This document shows positions 25,926-37,093 of a stretch of 64,000 nt of DNA, piece by piece; position 1 is the stretch's first letter; each line of letters starts with the position of its first letter. The stretch covers positions 3,906,001 to 3,970,000 of the forward strand of contig NC_080577.1 of the NCBI RefSeq assembly GCF_029962835.1. The letters run 5' to 3'. The position numbers and the translations under genes were made by a program. This DNA comes from Magnolia sinica. Lineage: Eukaryota; Streptophyta; Magnoliopsida; Magnoliales; Magnoliaceae. Below the pieces are notes generated by a model. That model worked only from the letters and a program-made list of their open reading frames with translations, was not told the DNA's origin and ran no database searches.

Positions 25926-25932
25926 TATAAAT
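25926..25932 (+). promoter_or_regulatory. Probable TATA box of the UIEF-type gene
   Basis: TATAAAT preceded by CACC. About 25-35 bases downstream begins a sequence with plant leader features, including the telo-box AAACCCTAG at 26062-26070. Assignment to the gene with CDS at 37094 is inference. Confidence 0.5.
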
Positions 25933-25956
25933 GTCGGTCGAGGGCAAAAGTTTTTT

Positions 25957-26141
25957 AATAATATCTTTTAGCGCGTTGTTTAAGAGAGAGAGTTCGTCGC
26001 GTTCTCACCACGCGGAAAGCGTTCTTCGTTTTCCCTCACCGCTTTCTGTCGCCTGTTTCAGAAACCCTAGCTTTTCAGAGAAGGATTCTCTCGGATTCTC
26101 CCCGCTAGAGGCTTGATATCCTGCTATTCCAGTTCTAATCG
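25957..26141 (+). other. Probable non-coding first exon of the UIEF-type gene
   Basis: CT-rich leader-like sequence with the telo-box, ending at a good donor, TAATCG/GTGAGTTTTC (GT at 26142). No other gene start lies on this strand before the CDS at 37094, which itself begins directly after a splice acceptor (TTCCTCCTTCCAG), so at least one upstream leader exon must exist. The transcription start is estimated from the TATA box. Confidence 0.5.
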
Positions 26142-27050
26142 GTGAGTTTTCTTGTCACGAATTTCTTTCTCTGCGCTTGTTTTCCCTAGGATTTTTTTGG
26201 GAGAAGTTTCTTCGCAGCATATGCTTAGATCTGTAGTATTCTTTTCTCTGGATTTGGTCTTTGATCGATCTATGTTGCACGGAATCTTTATTGATCTTTT
26301 GGGGCTTCCGTTCGGGTTTCCGTTTTGTTTCCGAGACCCTAGATGTTCTTATCCTGTCATCTGATGTATATGCACCTTTTGTTCTGTTTCCGTGGGAGGA
26401 TTTATCATAGATCATATCTCATGTTTCTTTTATTTGGATCGTATATTGTCTGTAATTATTTTTCTGTGCTTGTATCTCAATGCAAAAGATGTAATATTGG
26501 ATCTATATAGTGCTTTTGTTCGGCAGAGATCTTGGAAGTTTATGTAGTGCTTTTGTTCTGGCATGTTTGGCTTTTGGTATCGTCTTGTCATCTGTATCCT
26601 CTTGAGATTGGATTTGTATGTGTTTTTAGCATTTCTTGTTGTCTTTTAGGGCTATGTTTTGGCATCTTTTGTTTTGAGGTTCTAAAAATCGGAGCTGTTT
26701 AATTAATTGATCAGTATTCAAGGGTTTCTATAGGATCCAAGGTTTCTTTTTTGTTTTGTAGTTCTAATTGCTCAGGTGGGACGTTTTGTTGTGCGTGACA
26801 CATGAAGAATTGACTTATTGCTTCTCCCTAGGCATAAAAGGTTGGGAGGGGAGGAGAGGAGGCTTCTTCTTCTTCTTCTTCTATGCTTTTACTAATGAAG
26901 CTCTCTCCTTTTGCTTAAGAGCTGTTAAACTTGTTTGTGTTGGAGTTTCAGGTTTAGTTGGTATTTTGCCGATCAGACTCACTCAATAGCGTGCACATTC
27001 TTTTTTTACCCGCTGCTACACTAAATTCCTTGTATGCTTATTCTCTATCA

Positions 27051-27700
27051 TTTTTTTTCGAAAGATGAAACTTTATTAGGCCGAGGCCAAAGGAAAAAAC
27101 AAAACAACAAGCAAGAAACAAAACAAAAAAGAAAGACACAGAAAAGGCTGAAACTTGAACAAAACCCACAACAGACCTAGAACTAAAACTAGAAATACAA
27201 CAACGGCCAGCCCCGTGGCAAGGAGAACCACAGAAGACTCAAAACACCAAATCAAGGAGCCCAATCCTGGAAAAGGAGGATAATCTTATTAAGAACCCCT
27301 GCGAATGAGGTGCTTTTATTGAGGAAACAATTGATTATGCCTTTCTCCCCAAATTGCCCACATGACAACAAGTAGAGCAGTCCTCCATCTCTTCCTACCA
27401 CTTCTTCCCCCATCATCCTCATGCCCCAAGGAAAGGAGATCCTCAATCGAAGAAGGCATAACCCAATGGACATTTGCTTAGGCTAAGATACCTGCCCAAA
27501 CATCCAATGAGAAGGGGCAATGAATGAACAAATGATCTACCGATTCAGCGTCCTCGTTGCATAGAAGACAGATATTGGGAAGAACTATTCCTCTCTTGCG
27601 AAGATTATCAATTGGGAGAACCCTACTCCTTCCCACAAGCCACACAAAAACTGCTACTTTTGGTGGGGCATAAGTCCAAATCACACTTGTCGGGCAGTAA
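27051..27700 (-). mobile_element. 5'-truncated LINE, 3' end only
   Basis: The minus strand encodes a zf-RVT domain near 27684-27478 (PPKVAVFVWLVGRSRVLP, then CLLCNEDAESVDHLFIHCPF), followed by a 3' UTR with AATAAA and an A run (plus-strand T8 at 27051-27058). This is the usual dead-on-arrival LINE copy. Target duplication not found; 5' limit approximate. Confidence 0.8.
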
Positions 27701-28477
27701 TTGCTACGTTAAAGGTTTGAAGTATTGGCTCAAATTGGTATGTATTGTCTAGTACATAATGCTTTCGGTCTCAAACGATCTGTTGCACTTCTGATTGAAT
27801 GGGATCATTTGGATGACGCTCGACTGTTAGCTGTGTGAGGCTATTGTGATGTGTGTTTGAAATCATCTGAGCCCAAAAAAAAGAGGCCAATCCATGCAAC
27901 AGTGTGGGTTGTAGTTTGGATGCTCACTGTAGAAAGAACAGGTAATGTGGAGGGTGTAACAGTTCCAATGGGACAGCCTTTTGGAAATCATTGATCCATG
28001 GTGAAACACAAGAAAACAATGTTTTGGATAACACAAGAAAACAAAGTGTTGGATCACATCCGACCATAGGCCCTACTTGTCAACAGTGTTTGTATATGCG
28101 ATTGCATATGCCATTTTGACTTCATATGCCACATATGCTAGTGGCATATGCAATTTTATGATTGTTGGGCTTTATGTAATCGCATGTGTATGCCATAGGT
28201 ATGCGTGATTATGCCATTGCATACTTTGTATGCTGTGGCATTATATCCCAACATCATATTTAGTTTGCTTATTTTCCCCTCCTTGCTTATAAGTAGCCAC
28301 TCTCCACCCCCATTTCCTTACACTTTTACTCTCTTGTTCTAATACTCTCGTACTCTCTCATTTGAGCTCTGGTTTTTTACTCTCTGATATCTCTCATCTC
28401 TCATTCTAGCTCTAGTTATCAACTCTCATAGTATTTAGTGGATGTAATAAAACTATAAAAAACTCATAGCAAGAAGG

Positions 28478-30600
28478 ATGAGCATTTCATGCGGCGAAAA
28501 TGGGTGCATAGAGGGTCAAGAGGATGAATCTGAGGGGCCGCTCCGCAGATCCATTCTCCCGGGCGAGAAGGAACCAGGGAAGAATGCAAATCCTTGGATA
28601 GAGGTGGGAAGGCGATCAAGGGTGAGAGCATTGAAAAGAAGCAAATATGACTCCTTGCCCACTCTTTTCGTTAAAGGCTATCCGTACTGCTGGTTTCCTC
28701 TCAATCTCGAGAGAGTGTTTGGGAGGGCAGGTGCAGTCATGGACGTAATCATGCCCTGAAACAAGAAAACTGGCGATTACAGGGGTTTCGCCCTCATCAG
28801 GATGAGCTCTGAAGCGGAGATGGCTCGCACGGTTGAGATGTTGCATGGGCAGAGCTTTGGAGGGGAAAAGATGCTAGTGCAAAGAGCCAGATTTGGACCA
28901 GAATGGAATATTAATAGGCCCTCCTTCAAATCAACTACAGTAAACAAGGCCATGGCTGCTCCACCTCCTGTTCCTCTTCCCCAACCCCTTTCTTTCAGGG
29001 AAGCGCTACTTAATACCCCATGTCACAAGTTCCAGATTCCTTAGCTATCACCCTCTACTCCAGTTCAACATGGCGGTTCTGACCCGCAAGTGCCGAGCAC
29101 GCCTTCTGACTCTAACAACCCCAACAACTTTCCTATCCCCCCCCCCATTCGCATCAACTCCGAGGATCTCCCGAGGGCAAAGGAAGCATTGAAGGACACG
29201 GTGGTCATATTGAGCCACGACCATGCCACCATCGGGCAACTTTCCGACTGGATATAAGGGTGCACCAACATTCGAGCCGACTCTTTCAGCCTTCGGCCCA
29301 TTGGCTACAACGAGGTCTGGGTAAAAGGGGACCCGGGCGTTAAGCTGGATCCTTTGCTGATAGCAGGAGCTATTCACAGAGACGAGCTGGTTAGGGGAGT
29401 CATTTCCTGGGACGATTTTTCAGCTTTCGGTTGTGAGGTGTGGATCCTTCTTCCGGGATGTTGCTTCGCGCTTGGGATCCCTGATCTCAAGACAACTCGG
29501 GGAGTGGAGATGGGGGTGATTCATTTTCGCATTAGGAGGAAAAATGGTCTTCCCCTTCCATCTTCAATCTCGATCCTAGCTGACGATAGATCCCTTGAGT
29601 TTCCTGTCCAGAGAGAAGGGCACGATTCCCCCCTCTCACGTTGGGGGGACCTTTGGTGGAGTAGGGCTATTTTTCACTAGCCGGAGGTTTCCTCCGACAG
29701 AGCTACAGGCACTGATGACCATTGTATTCGGTGCACCCGCGGAGCACTGGATATTTCCAATGGGGTAGGTGAGGGAATTAATTTTTCTCCTGCGAAACGT
29801 CCCGCTCTTTTTCCACGTGGCAAAAGCTCTTCAGCCTCTCTGTCTCGAGCCGCGCCCTCTGTCAGCACATCAGCTCCATCCTGCTCACGTGGTGAGAGGA
29901 GGCACATATCCCTGCGATGACGTCATCCGTCTACCATCGCCAGATATTCCCTTCGAGACGGTGGTTGCCCCCCTCGTGATGATCGCCATGTGTCCTCCAT
30001 CCTGACCTCCCCTCTGCCCTGCTCCCGATCCCTCCCGTCCCTCTTTTGCTGGGGTCAAGGGATTTTCTCCCTTCGATCTCAACCGGACACCCGTATCCCC
30101 TAACCTTCATTTCACCCTGCGGTCTCTCCACCCTTCTCATCCCTCAGACCTGGCTATTCTATTGATGGAGGAGGATGATTGCCTCAGCAATTCAGGGCCC
30201 TTAATATGTTGGAAGACAGAATCTCTCACCATCAACTTATACCTTTCGACGCCCCTATTGTCTCTCCGTTTTCCGATGAAGACTCTTTTGTTCATCTTCC
30301 TTTTCATCCTTAAAGACCTCTAAATCCGACTGCCTCTCTCTTCCTTTCAAGGGCTCCGATCTGAACCTCCTCTCTCTCTGTTTCAGGACCACTCAGCTGC
30401 AGACGTCATAACAACAGAACCTATTCAGATGAGATCAGCCACCTCAGAAGTTGGCTTGTTAGAGAATGATCATAGGGCCTTACTAAGCAAGAAGATGCAG
30501 AATAAGAGGTGGATTCGGGACGCCATGGGCCACATCGGTAGAATTCTGGGTCTCTCTTTCAGCGATTGTCTTGAGGATTATCTTGCCCTTTTCCAGTGTA
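28478..30600 (+). pseudogene. LINE ORF1 with RRM domain, broken
   Basis: Starts ATG at 28478. The RRM-like fold is visible: RNP2-like TLFVKGYPYCW, then after an in-frame TGA at 28757, RNP1-like DYRGFALIRM and a C-terminal strand ending at LVQRARFG. Further stops at 29042-29044 and near 29256. The later part (29260-29680: WVKGDPGVKLDPLL, ISWDDFSAFGCEVWILLP) is conserved-looking but unassigned. Plant L1 ORF1 proteins bind element RNA. Broken by at least three stops. Confidence 0.8.
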
Positions 30601-30764
30601 GAGAATAGGGGTCGTCCATTGGACCCCAACAGATCCTCTCAGAACCGAACTCCAAGGGGCAAAAGGAAAATAGAACAGAAGTAGAAATATTCCAGGTCAG
30701 ATATCATTCCAGCTCTTTCTAACGAAACAGAGACCAAGGGAGCGTGGGGAAGTAAAGTTGTTCC

Positions 30765-33700
30765 ATGAAGATTATTTCTTGGAACGTTCGGGAGTTGGGG
30801 TTCAAACAAAAAAGGAGACTTATTAAGTCTACTTGCAGCAGAAGCAACCCCCAGATTCTCTGTCTTCAGGAATCCAAGATCAAGGTGATGGATAGTCGGC
30901 TCATGAGATCCATTTGGAAAGCTTCTGATGCTAGCTGGGTGATTAAGGAAGCTTCAAGAAGTTCAGGCGGCATTATCATTGCTTGGAGAACCATACATTG
31001 GTCCCTTTTGAACAGTTCGGTGGGTTCTTTCTTTATTTCTGCTACTCTAAGGAATAGTATAACGGGATCTGGTTACCTCATTTGTTTTGTCTATGGGCCC
31101 AACGACATCAATTTGAGGAGCGATTTCTGGAGTGAACTATCCTCAGTCTGCCAGAGCTTCAATGGTCCTATTTGCTTCGCTGGGGATTTCAACACCATCA
31201 GGTTTTCGGCAGAGAAATCTTCGGGGAATTCCTTTACTTCCCAGGTGGCTGCTTTATCCGATTGGATCGATAGCAACTCTCTGATCGACCTTCCCCTTCT
31301 AGGCTCCCGTTTCACCTGGACGAATGGCTGGTTAGACCCAATTATGTGTAGATTGGATCGATTTCTTATCTCCACCGAATGGCTGAACCTCTAGCCTTCC
31401 TCCTCTCAGTCGACTCTTCCCAGGACAACTTCTGATCACTGGCCTTTGATCTTATCGGCTGAGGAGGCAGACTGGGGTCCGAAGCCGTTTCGTTTTAACA
31501 TTGCTTGGCTTCATATCACAGGTTTTAAATCTATGATAGCTGATTGGTGGCAAGCAGCGTGTTATCAGGGTTATGCGGGTCATCGTCTTTGCTGCAAATT
31601 AAAATTTCTGGAACAAAAACTCAAACAATGGTCTAAAGAGGAAAAGTCCCGATCGGAGCAAGAGCTTGACTCCATTCTAAGCGAAATTCAAAAGATCGAC
31701 TCTCAAACTGAAGGCAACCCAATATCCTCCCACATTCTAGCGAACAATATTCGGCTAGTTCAAGCTCTCTCAGCTAAAATTTATCAGGAGGAAATCTCGT
31801 GGAAACAGAAAGCCCGTTCGAAATGGATCAAGGAAGGTGATAGGAACACGAGTTACTTCCACAAAATTGCCTCAGTTCATGCTTAGGTCAATCGCATCAC
31901 CTGTATGTCTTTAGATGGCGTCTGGACAGATGATAGGGATACGATCAGCAGATCCGCGGTCTCTTTCTTTCAAGGCCTTCTCCAAAAAGAGAAATGGACT
32001 AGACCTCGTTTGGACAATCTTCCTTTCAATCGAATCAGTGAAGAAGATGGTAGATTTTTGGAGTCTCCTTTCTCTAAGGAAGAAGTCCTAAAAGAAGTGA
32101 TGGATTTGGAGGGCGATAAGTCTCCCGGACCCGACGGGTTTCCCATTTGTTTCTTTAAGACTTTCTGGGATCTCCTCCATGTGGAAGTGATGTCCTTTTT
32201 CAACGAATTTTTCGAAAGAGGAAGATTGTCAAAAAACATTGGTGCTACGTTCATCGCGCTGATTCCGAAACGGCCGGGTGCTTCCGAATTGCAAGACTAT
32301 CGGCCGATTAGTCTCATAAGTAGTTTGTATAAAATTCTGGCAAAGGTGCTCGCTAACAGACTGAAGAAAGTAATGGATTCGATTATAAGTCCAAATCAAT
32401 GTGCGTTCATTCCAGGAAGACAAATAATCGATGTAGCCCTTATCGCCAACGAATGTCTCTACTCCAGTCTGCAATCGAAGGAGAAGTTCATTATCTGTAA
32501 ATTAGATATGGAGAAGGCGTATGATCACGTCGATTGGGAATTCCTCCTTCATCTGAAGAAGCGGATGGGCTTTGGTGACCATTGGAGACAATGGATCGAG
32601 GAATGTATCAACTATGCCCATTTTTCTGTCATTTTAAACGGAACCCCGAAAGGTTTTTTTAAAAGTTCCTGTGGCCTTAGACAAGGGGACCCCCTTTCCC
32701 CCCTCCTCTTCCTCTTCATCGGTGAAGCCTTATCAGCTATGCTCTTGCAAGCTCAATCGGAAAACATCTTCAAGGGAGTCCGTATGAAAGGTGTGCAAGT
32801 CCCGATATCCCACGTCCAATTCACGGATGATATTCTAATTTTCTCTGAAGCAACCCCTAAATCAGTTGCCAATCTGCATACTGTGATCAGATGTTTTCAA
32901 GCTGTGATAGGATTGAAGGTGAATCTGTCCAAATCCAAACTATTTGGGGTCAATTTGGAGTTTCAAGAGACGGAGGTGTTAGCTGATCTTATGGGATGTG
33001 GTGTGGGATCCCTCCCAACTGTTTTCGTGGGACTTCCCTTATGTGCCGAGCAGCCTAAAAAACAGTATTAGGAAAAAGTCTTACAAAGATTCAGCAATCA
33101 TTTAGCAGGATGGAAACGTCGTTACCTATCCATGGGTGGGAGACTAACACTAATTAAAGCCTCTGTCTAATCTTCCCACATATTTTATGTCTTTCTTTCG
33201 TTGCCCAGTCGCGGTTCTTAAAGCTATGGACATGCTCCGGCGCAATTTTCTTTGGAGGGGCAATGAAGATAGGAAGAAGTTCAGTCTGTTGAATTGGAAT
33301 AAAGTCTGTAAACCCTTCAAAGAGGGTGGAGCTGGTATTAAAGACCTCGACTTGATGAATCAGGCCCTGTTAGGTAAAATGGATCTGGGGACTTGGTTAT
33401 GAAAAGGACAGACTTTGGAATATTATCATTAAAGGAAAATATGGGAGTTCGATTGTAGGCTGGTGGACGATCGATTCCTCTCTTTATAGGGCATCCGCGA
33501 TGTGGAGAGGTATCAGTCGGATGAAAGGAGGTCACCCGATGGATCAGCTTTGAAGTGGGTAAGGGAGATTGTATCCAGTTCTGGCAAGACACGTGGATAG
33601 GAGACATGCCATTGAAGGATAAATTTCCTTCCATCTTCCGGGTGGCGAGCAAGAAAAACAATTTCATAGCCGATAACTATACCCTTGTAGCAGAGAAGCC

Positions 33701-34424
33701 TGTTTGGAATATCCCTTGTAGGAGGAACCTTCAGGACTGGGAAGCTGATCAATTTGTTGAATTGTTACATTATATTCAAGAAGTGTCTCTTAGTCATGGC
33801 CGCAAGGACTGCATCATCTGGAAACCTGACAAGTCATCTGTTTTCATGGTAAAGTCTTTTTACACAATTCTATCGGCCAACAATGCTGCTGCCCCCTCTC
33901 AACATCCCCACTTCCTTTGGAATTACGCTGTCCCTCCAAAGCTCCAGGTGTTTGGTTGTCTGGTTGGGAACAATCGAATTCTAACCCTGGACAATCTTAG
34001 GAAAAAAGGAATGATCGTCCCCAATGTCTGTTTATGCTGTATGTCCTCGGAAGAATCTGTTAACCATCTTTTGATTCATTGTCCATTTGCGTATTCAGTT
34101 TGCTGTGCCTTTTTTTCTTGTTTCAAGATTAGCTGGTGTTTTCCTAAGGATGTGGACACCCTTCTTAAAGCCTGGCATGGGGTCAGATTAGGGAAACTCA
34201 AATCCAGGATCTGGCGGACTGGAATCTTGGCGATTTGGTGGACTCTGTGGATTGAAAGAAACAAGAGATGCTTTCAGAATGTAGCGAAGCCCTCCCACTT
34301 AGTGTCCTATTATGCTAAATGTCTAATCACCGAATGGGAGTCCCACATGGAAGGGACCAATGTTGATCTTTCTTTTCTTCTGTCCCTAAGGGGCTGCCTC
34401 CTCAACAGTTCCCTTCTTTTGTAA
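30765..34424 (+). pseudogene. LINE ORF2: APE endonuclease, reverse transcriptase, zf-RVT, broken
   Basis: One main frame with TAG stops at 31392, 31884 and 33069. Endonuclease (30765-31440): ISWNVRELG (usually RGLG), LQESKI, FAGDFNTI, RLDRF, SDHWPL after the first stop. RT (31905-33071): SPGPDGFP, LIPKRPGASELQDYRPISL, DMEKAYDHVDW, LRQGDPLSPLLF and the catalytic FTDDILIF with both Asp intact. A small deletion near 33170 and a further shift before 33555 change frame. The last part has zf-RVT (PPKLQVFGCL, CLCCMSSEESVNHLLIHCPF). Nicks target DNA and copies RNA when intact; not functional here. Confidence 0.93.
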
Positions 34425-35402
34425 TTTTCTATCTTTTAATATAATTTATCTTTCAAAAAATAAAAAAAACTATAAAAAACAATTCCCTGCACACAATATT
34501 TATATATGTTTGTTTTTCCTTGTTTTTTCTATGTATTTTTTTATTTTTCAAGTTTTTTGGGGGCTGTGCTGTGCGATGGCATAATGGGTTGGATACGATT
34601 GCATATGCCATTTGACAACATTGCTTGTCAGAAGTGAAAACCTTTGTATAGTGGGAAAGCTGTTGTTGACACAAACTTGTTGCAAGGAAGCTCTCATGGC
34701 CCTGTCTGTGCAATTGACGGAGAAATAGTGGGTCACATGTGATCACACGTGGGCGATGATGATAGTGTGATTAGGATCGAGTCATTGGTAGTTTAGTTAT
34801 TTTTATGTTTCTAGTAATAAGACTTCACTAAGTTACCGTTGCCTAAGGCCCCCATTACGAACTTACTTGAAGAGGATATTTTGGTCTTTTTGCCCTCATT
34901 AGGGTTCTTTCATTTTTTAGACTACATAAGGCTCTAGCTGGACGTGTTGAGCTTATGATTAATTGGATAAAAAGATTTTTCTTTCATCTCATTGATTGCC
35001 AAGGTATTAGGTAATGATAATGGTTGGTGCCAGCTTGTTGGCAGATATGATATGACCCTATAATGGCCAATTTTATTTTTTTAATTTTTGGGAAAAAATC
35101 TTGAAGTTATTTGTAAATTTCTAAAAAATTGTGAGGATCCCAAATATGTATTCCTTTTTTTTTAGACATGTATTTGATGGTGTAACAGGCCATGTAAGAA
35201 TGCTGTTTGTCATGAGGTGCCGGATTGTCAGCTTGACCTGCTGTAAGTCTACCAAATAGGGCCCCAATCAAACACAATTGAGCATGATTTAGTGCATTGG
35301 GGCCCATTACGTACAAGTACAGTGAAACAAAGATAGCAAAAAAAATAAAAAAGAGTGAGTGTGTACTCTTTCCTGCTATGCTATTTCCTAAAAAATAAGT
35401 AT

Positions 35403-35575
35403 TCAATAATGGCAATGGTGGTTGTATGGCCATTGTAGTTACCATTACGATCCAGGCCGTTCCATTGTTTTTTGAAACTGTATTGGCCCTGTAAAGAGCC
35501 ATTTTTTTCTGCAATGGCTGTTACAGTCCTCTAATGTGTAATGGTTCCCACTGTTGCCATTATGTAACAGTTTTT
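35403..35575. repeat. CCATAACGG-type inverted repeat, copy 2
   Basis: AATGGCAATGGTGG ... CCATTGTAGTTACCATTACG ... GTTGCCATTATGTAACAG resembles 20163-20400 at lower GC. Diverged relative of the same family. Confidence 0.45.
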
Positions 35576-35730
35576 TAATACCTTGCCCAAAATGTTCTCC
35601 TCTGCTTTGCTGAATTGAATCACACTGAAATTGTGTTTTGATCCTCAAATAGTCCTATGTTTAGTTTAAACTTACTTTCCAAGCTTCCTTCATGGTTAAA
35701 ATAAGTAAAGTAGAAAAATGAAAGAATTTG

Positions 35731-36240
35731 ATGTGGACCCACCATTGATGTGGGCTGTCCACCATTGTCCATTGCCCATCATGTGGACCCACCATTGATG
35801 TGGGCTGTCCACCATGTGAGCACCATTTTTGAATTGGGCTGTCCATCATGCAGGGCCTGTGTTCGATGTGGGCCATTGATCATTAGGAGATTCAATGTGG
35901 ACCGTCCATTATGTGGGCTCACCTTGATGTGGGGCACACCATCAATGTTAATTGTCCATCATGTGGGGTCCACCTCCAATGCCACTGCCCATAATTTGGA
36001 GCCCACTTTCGAAGTTGGTTGTTGATCATACATGGCCTGCTGGATGTGGGCCATTAATCATAGGGGTTGACCTTTGATGTTGATCGTAGGTTCACCTTAA
36101 TGTGAATCATCATCATATGAGGCCCACCGTAAATGTTGATTGTTCATCATGTCGGGCCCTCCTTCGATGTGCACCGTCCGTCGCGTGGGTCCCATCCTCA
36201 ACATGAGCCATCCATCATCCAGGGCCACCTTTGATACTAG
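35731..36240. repeat. Degenerate minisatellite in the UIEF leader intron
   Basis: Repeated blocks of the form CATGTGGGCCCACC, TTGATGTGGGC, TGTCCATCAT. The first two units are identical for 35 bases (35731-35765 and 35781-35815, 50-bp step); later units are diverged, step about 35-50. Confidence 0.75.
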
Positions 36241-36929
36241 CAGTCCAATTTGAGAGGTGTAAATTTTGCCCAACCTATTATGGGACAAACAGATCAGATG
36301 GAGGGCGACAAACTGATGGTTTCTCTCAAGCCTAAGCAGTAAAACAAACTGCTGTTGAGGAATGTAGGCACCTCTTGTGTCAAGAAAAGGCTTGTATATA
36401 ATGCAAATGTCATCTGATTTCTGCCCGAGTTAGAAATCAGCCCCCTTCATCACGGAAGGCTTGACCGTCTACTACATGTTTTGGGAAGATAAGAGTGAAG
36501 AAGGAGCAATATCAGTGCTGGGATTCTCATGACAACTTGAAGAGACAATTGAAAGTGTGCTGGATGATCAAATTGTGTTCCCATGCCAAGGGGGATACCA
36601 TAAGTTCTTGGTCAAGTGGAAGGGTTGACCAGTGTTTGATCGTACGTGGATATCTGGGATGGAGTTCCAGGCATCAACATATTGATATGAACTTAGCAGA
36701 GCCAAATTCTTGTAAGCCGGGGTGAATTGATGCAACCAAATTCTCATGGCTGTGTGCATGCTAGTGAGAACATGCAGTGAATGAGATCTGTGGTGTCCTT
36801 TGGCTGATTTCTGGTGTCTACAATGCATCATTTCTTAAGAAGAACGTGCAGAAAGAGCTTCCTCCTATTCTCTCTCTGGAGATAACCGTAGAATGATGCA
36901 TTATTTGTTTCAAGGCCTGTGCCTTTTTG

Positions 36930-36953
36930 ACACACACACACACACACACACAC
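36930..36953. repeat. (AC)12 microsatellite
   Basis: Uninterrupted AC dinucleotides. Confidence 0.95.
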
Positions 36954-37093
36954 CCCATAAAATTCTGCCTATATTTTGGTTGCCTCTTGAGTTTCATGGT
37001 TACCTAGCATCTTGTCATCATATATGCCTGCGTACTTGCGGTCATTTGTTTGCATAATCTTCCTTCATATTTCTTTTTGTTTCCTCCTTCCAG

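Larger units (their letters stand above)
28464..34465 (+). mobile_element. Full-length L1-type LINE (non-LTR retrotransposon)
   Basis: Six-kb element flanked by a perfect 15-bp target duplication, AAAACTATAAAAAAC at 28449-28463 and 34466-34480. It has an ORF1 region, then endonuclease, reverse transcriptase and zf-RVT, ending in an A-rich 3' end. Full length is rare, since most LINE copies are 5'-truncated. Several nonsense codons and frameshifts in both ORFs make it non-autonomous now. Confidence 0.93.
28084..34623. mobile_element. hAT-like non-autonomous element, interrupted by a LINE
   Basis: Outer ends CAGTGTTTG (left) and the complement of the right end, CAATGTTGT, with 8-base flanks CTTGTCAA (28076-28083) and CTTGTCAG (34624-34631). 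Both arms carry GATTGCATATGCCATTT. Without the LINE and its second target copy it is about 520 bp. The 8-base flank and CA-G ends fit hAT; one flank base differs. Confidence 0.55.
26142..37093 (+). other. Inferred 11-kb leader intron of the UIEF-type gene
   Basis: Donor GTGAGT at 26142, acceptor CTTCCAG ending 37093. Filled with a truncated LINE, a hAT-like element split by a full LINE, a minisatellite and short repeats. Its first 900 bases are T-rich, typical of plant leader introns. A cDNA is needed to confirm that the two exons join. Confidence 0.45.

Noticed and set aside
27051-27700. Target duplication for the truncated minus-strand LINE
   Set aside because: No convincing direct repeat found beyond the T run and the 5' break, so none is claimed.
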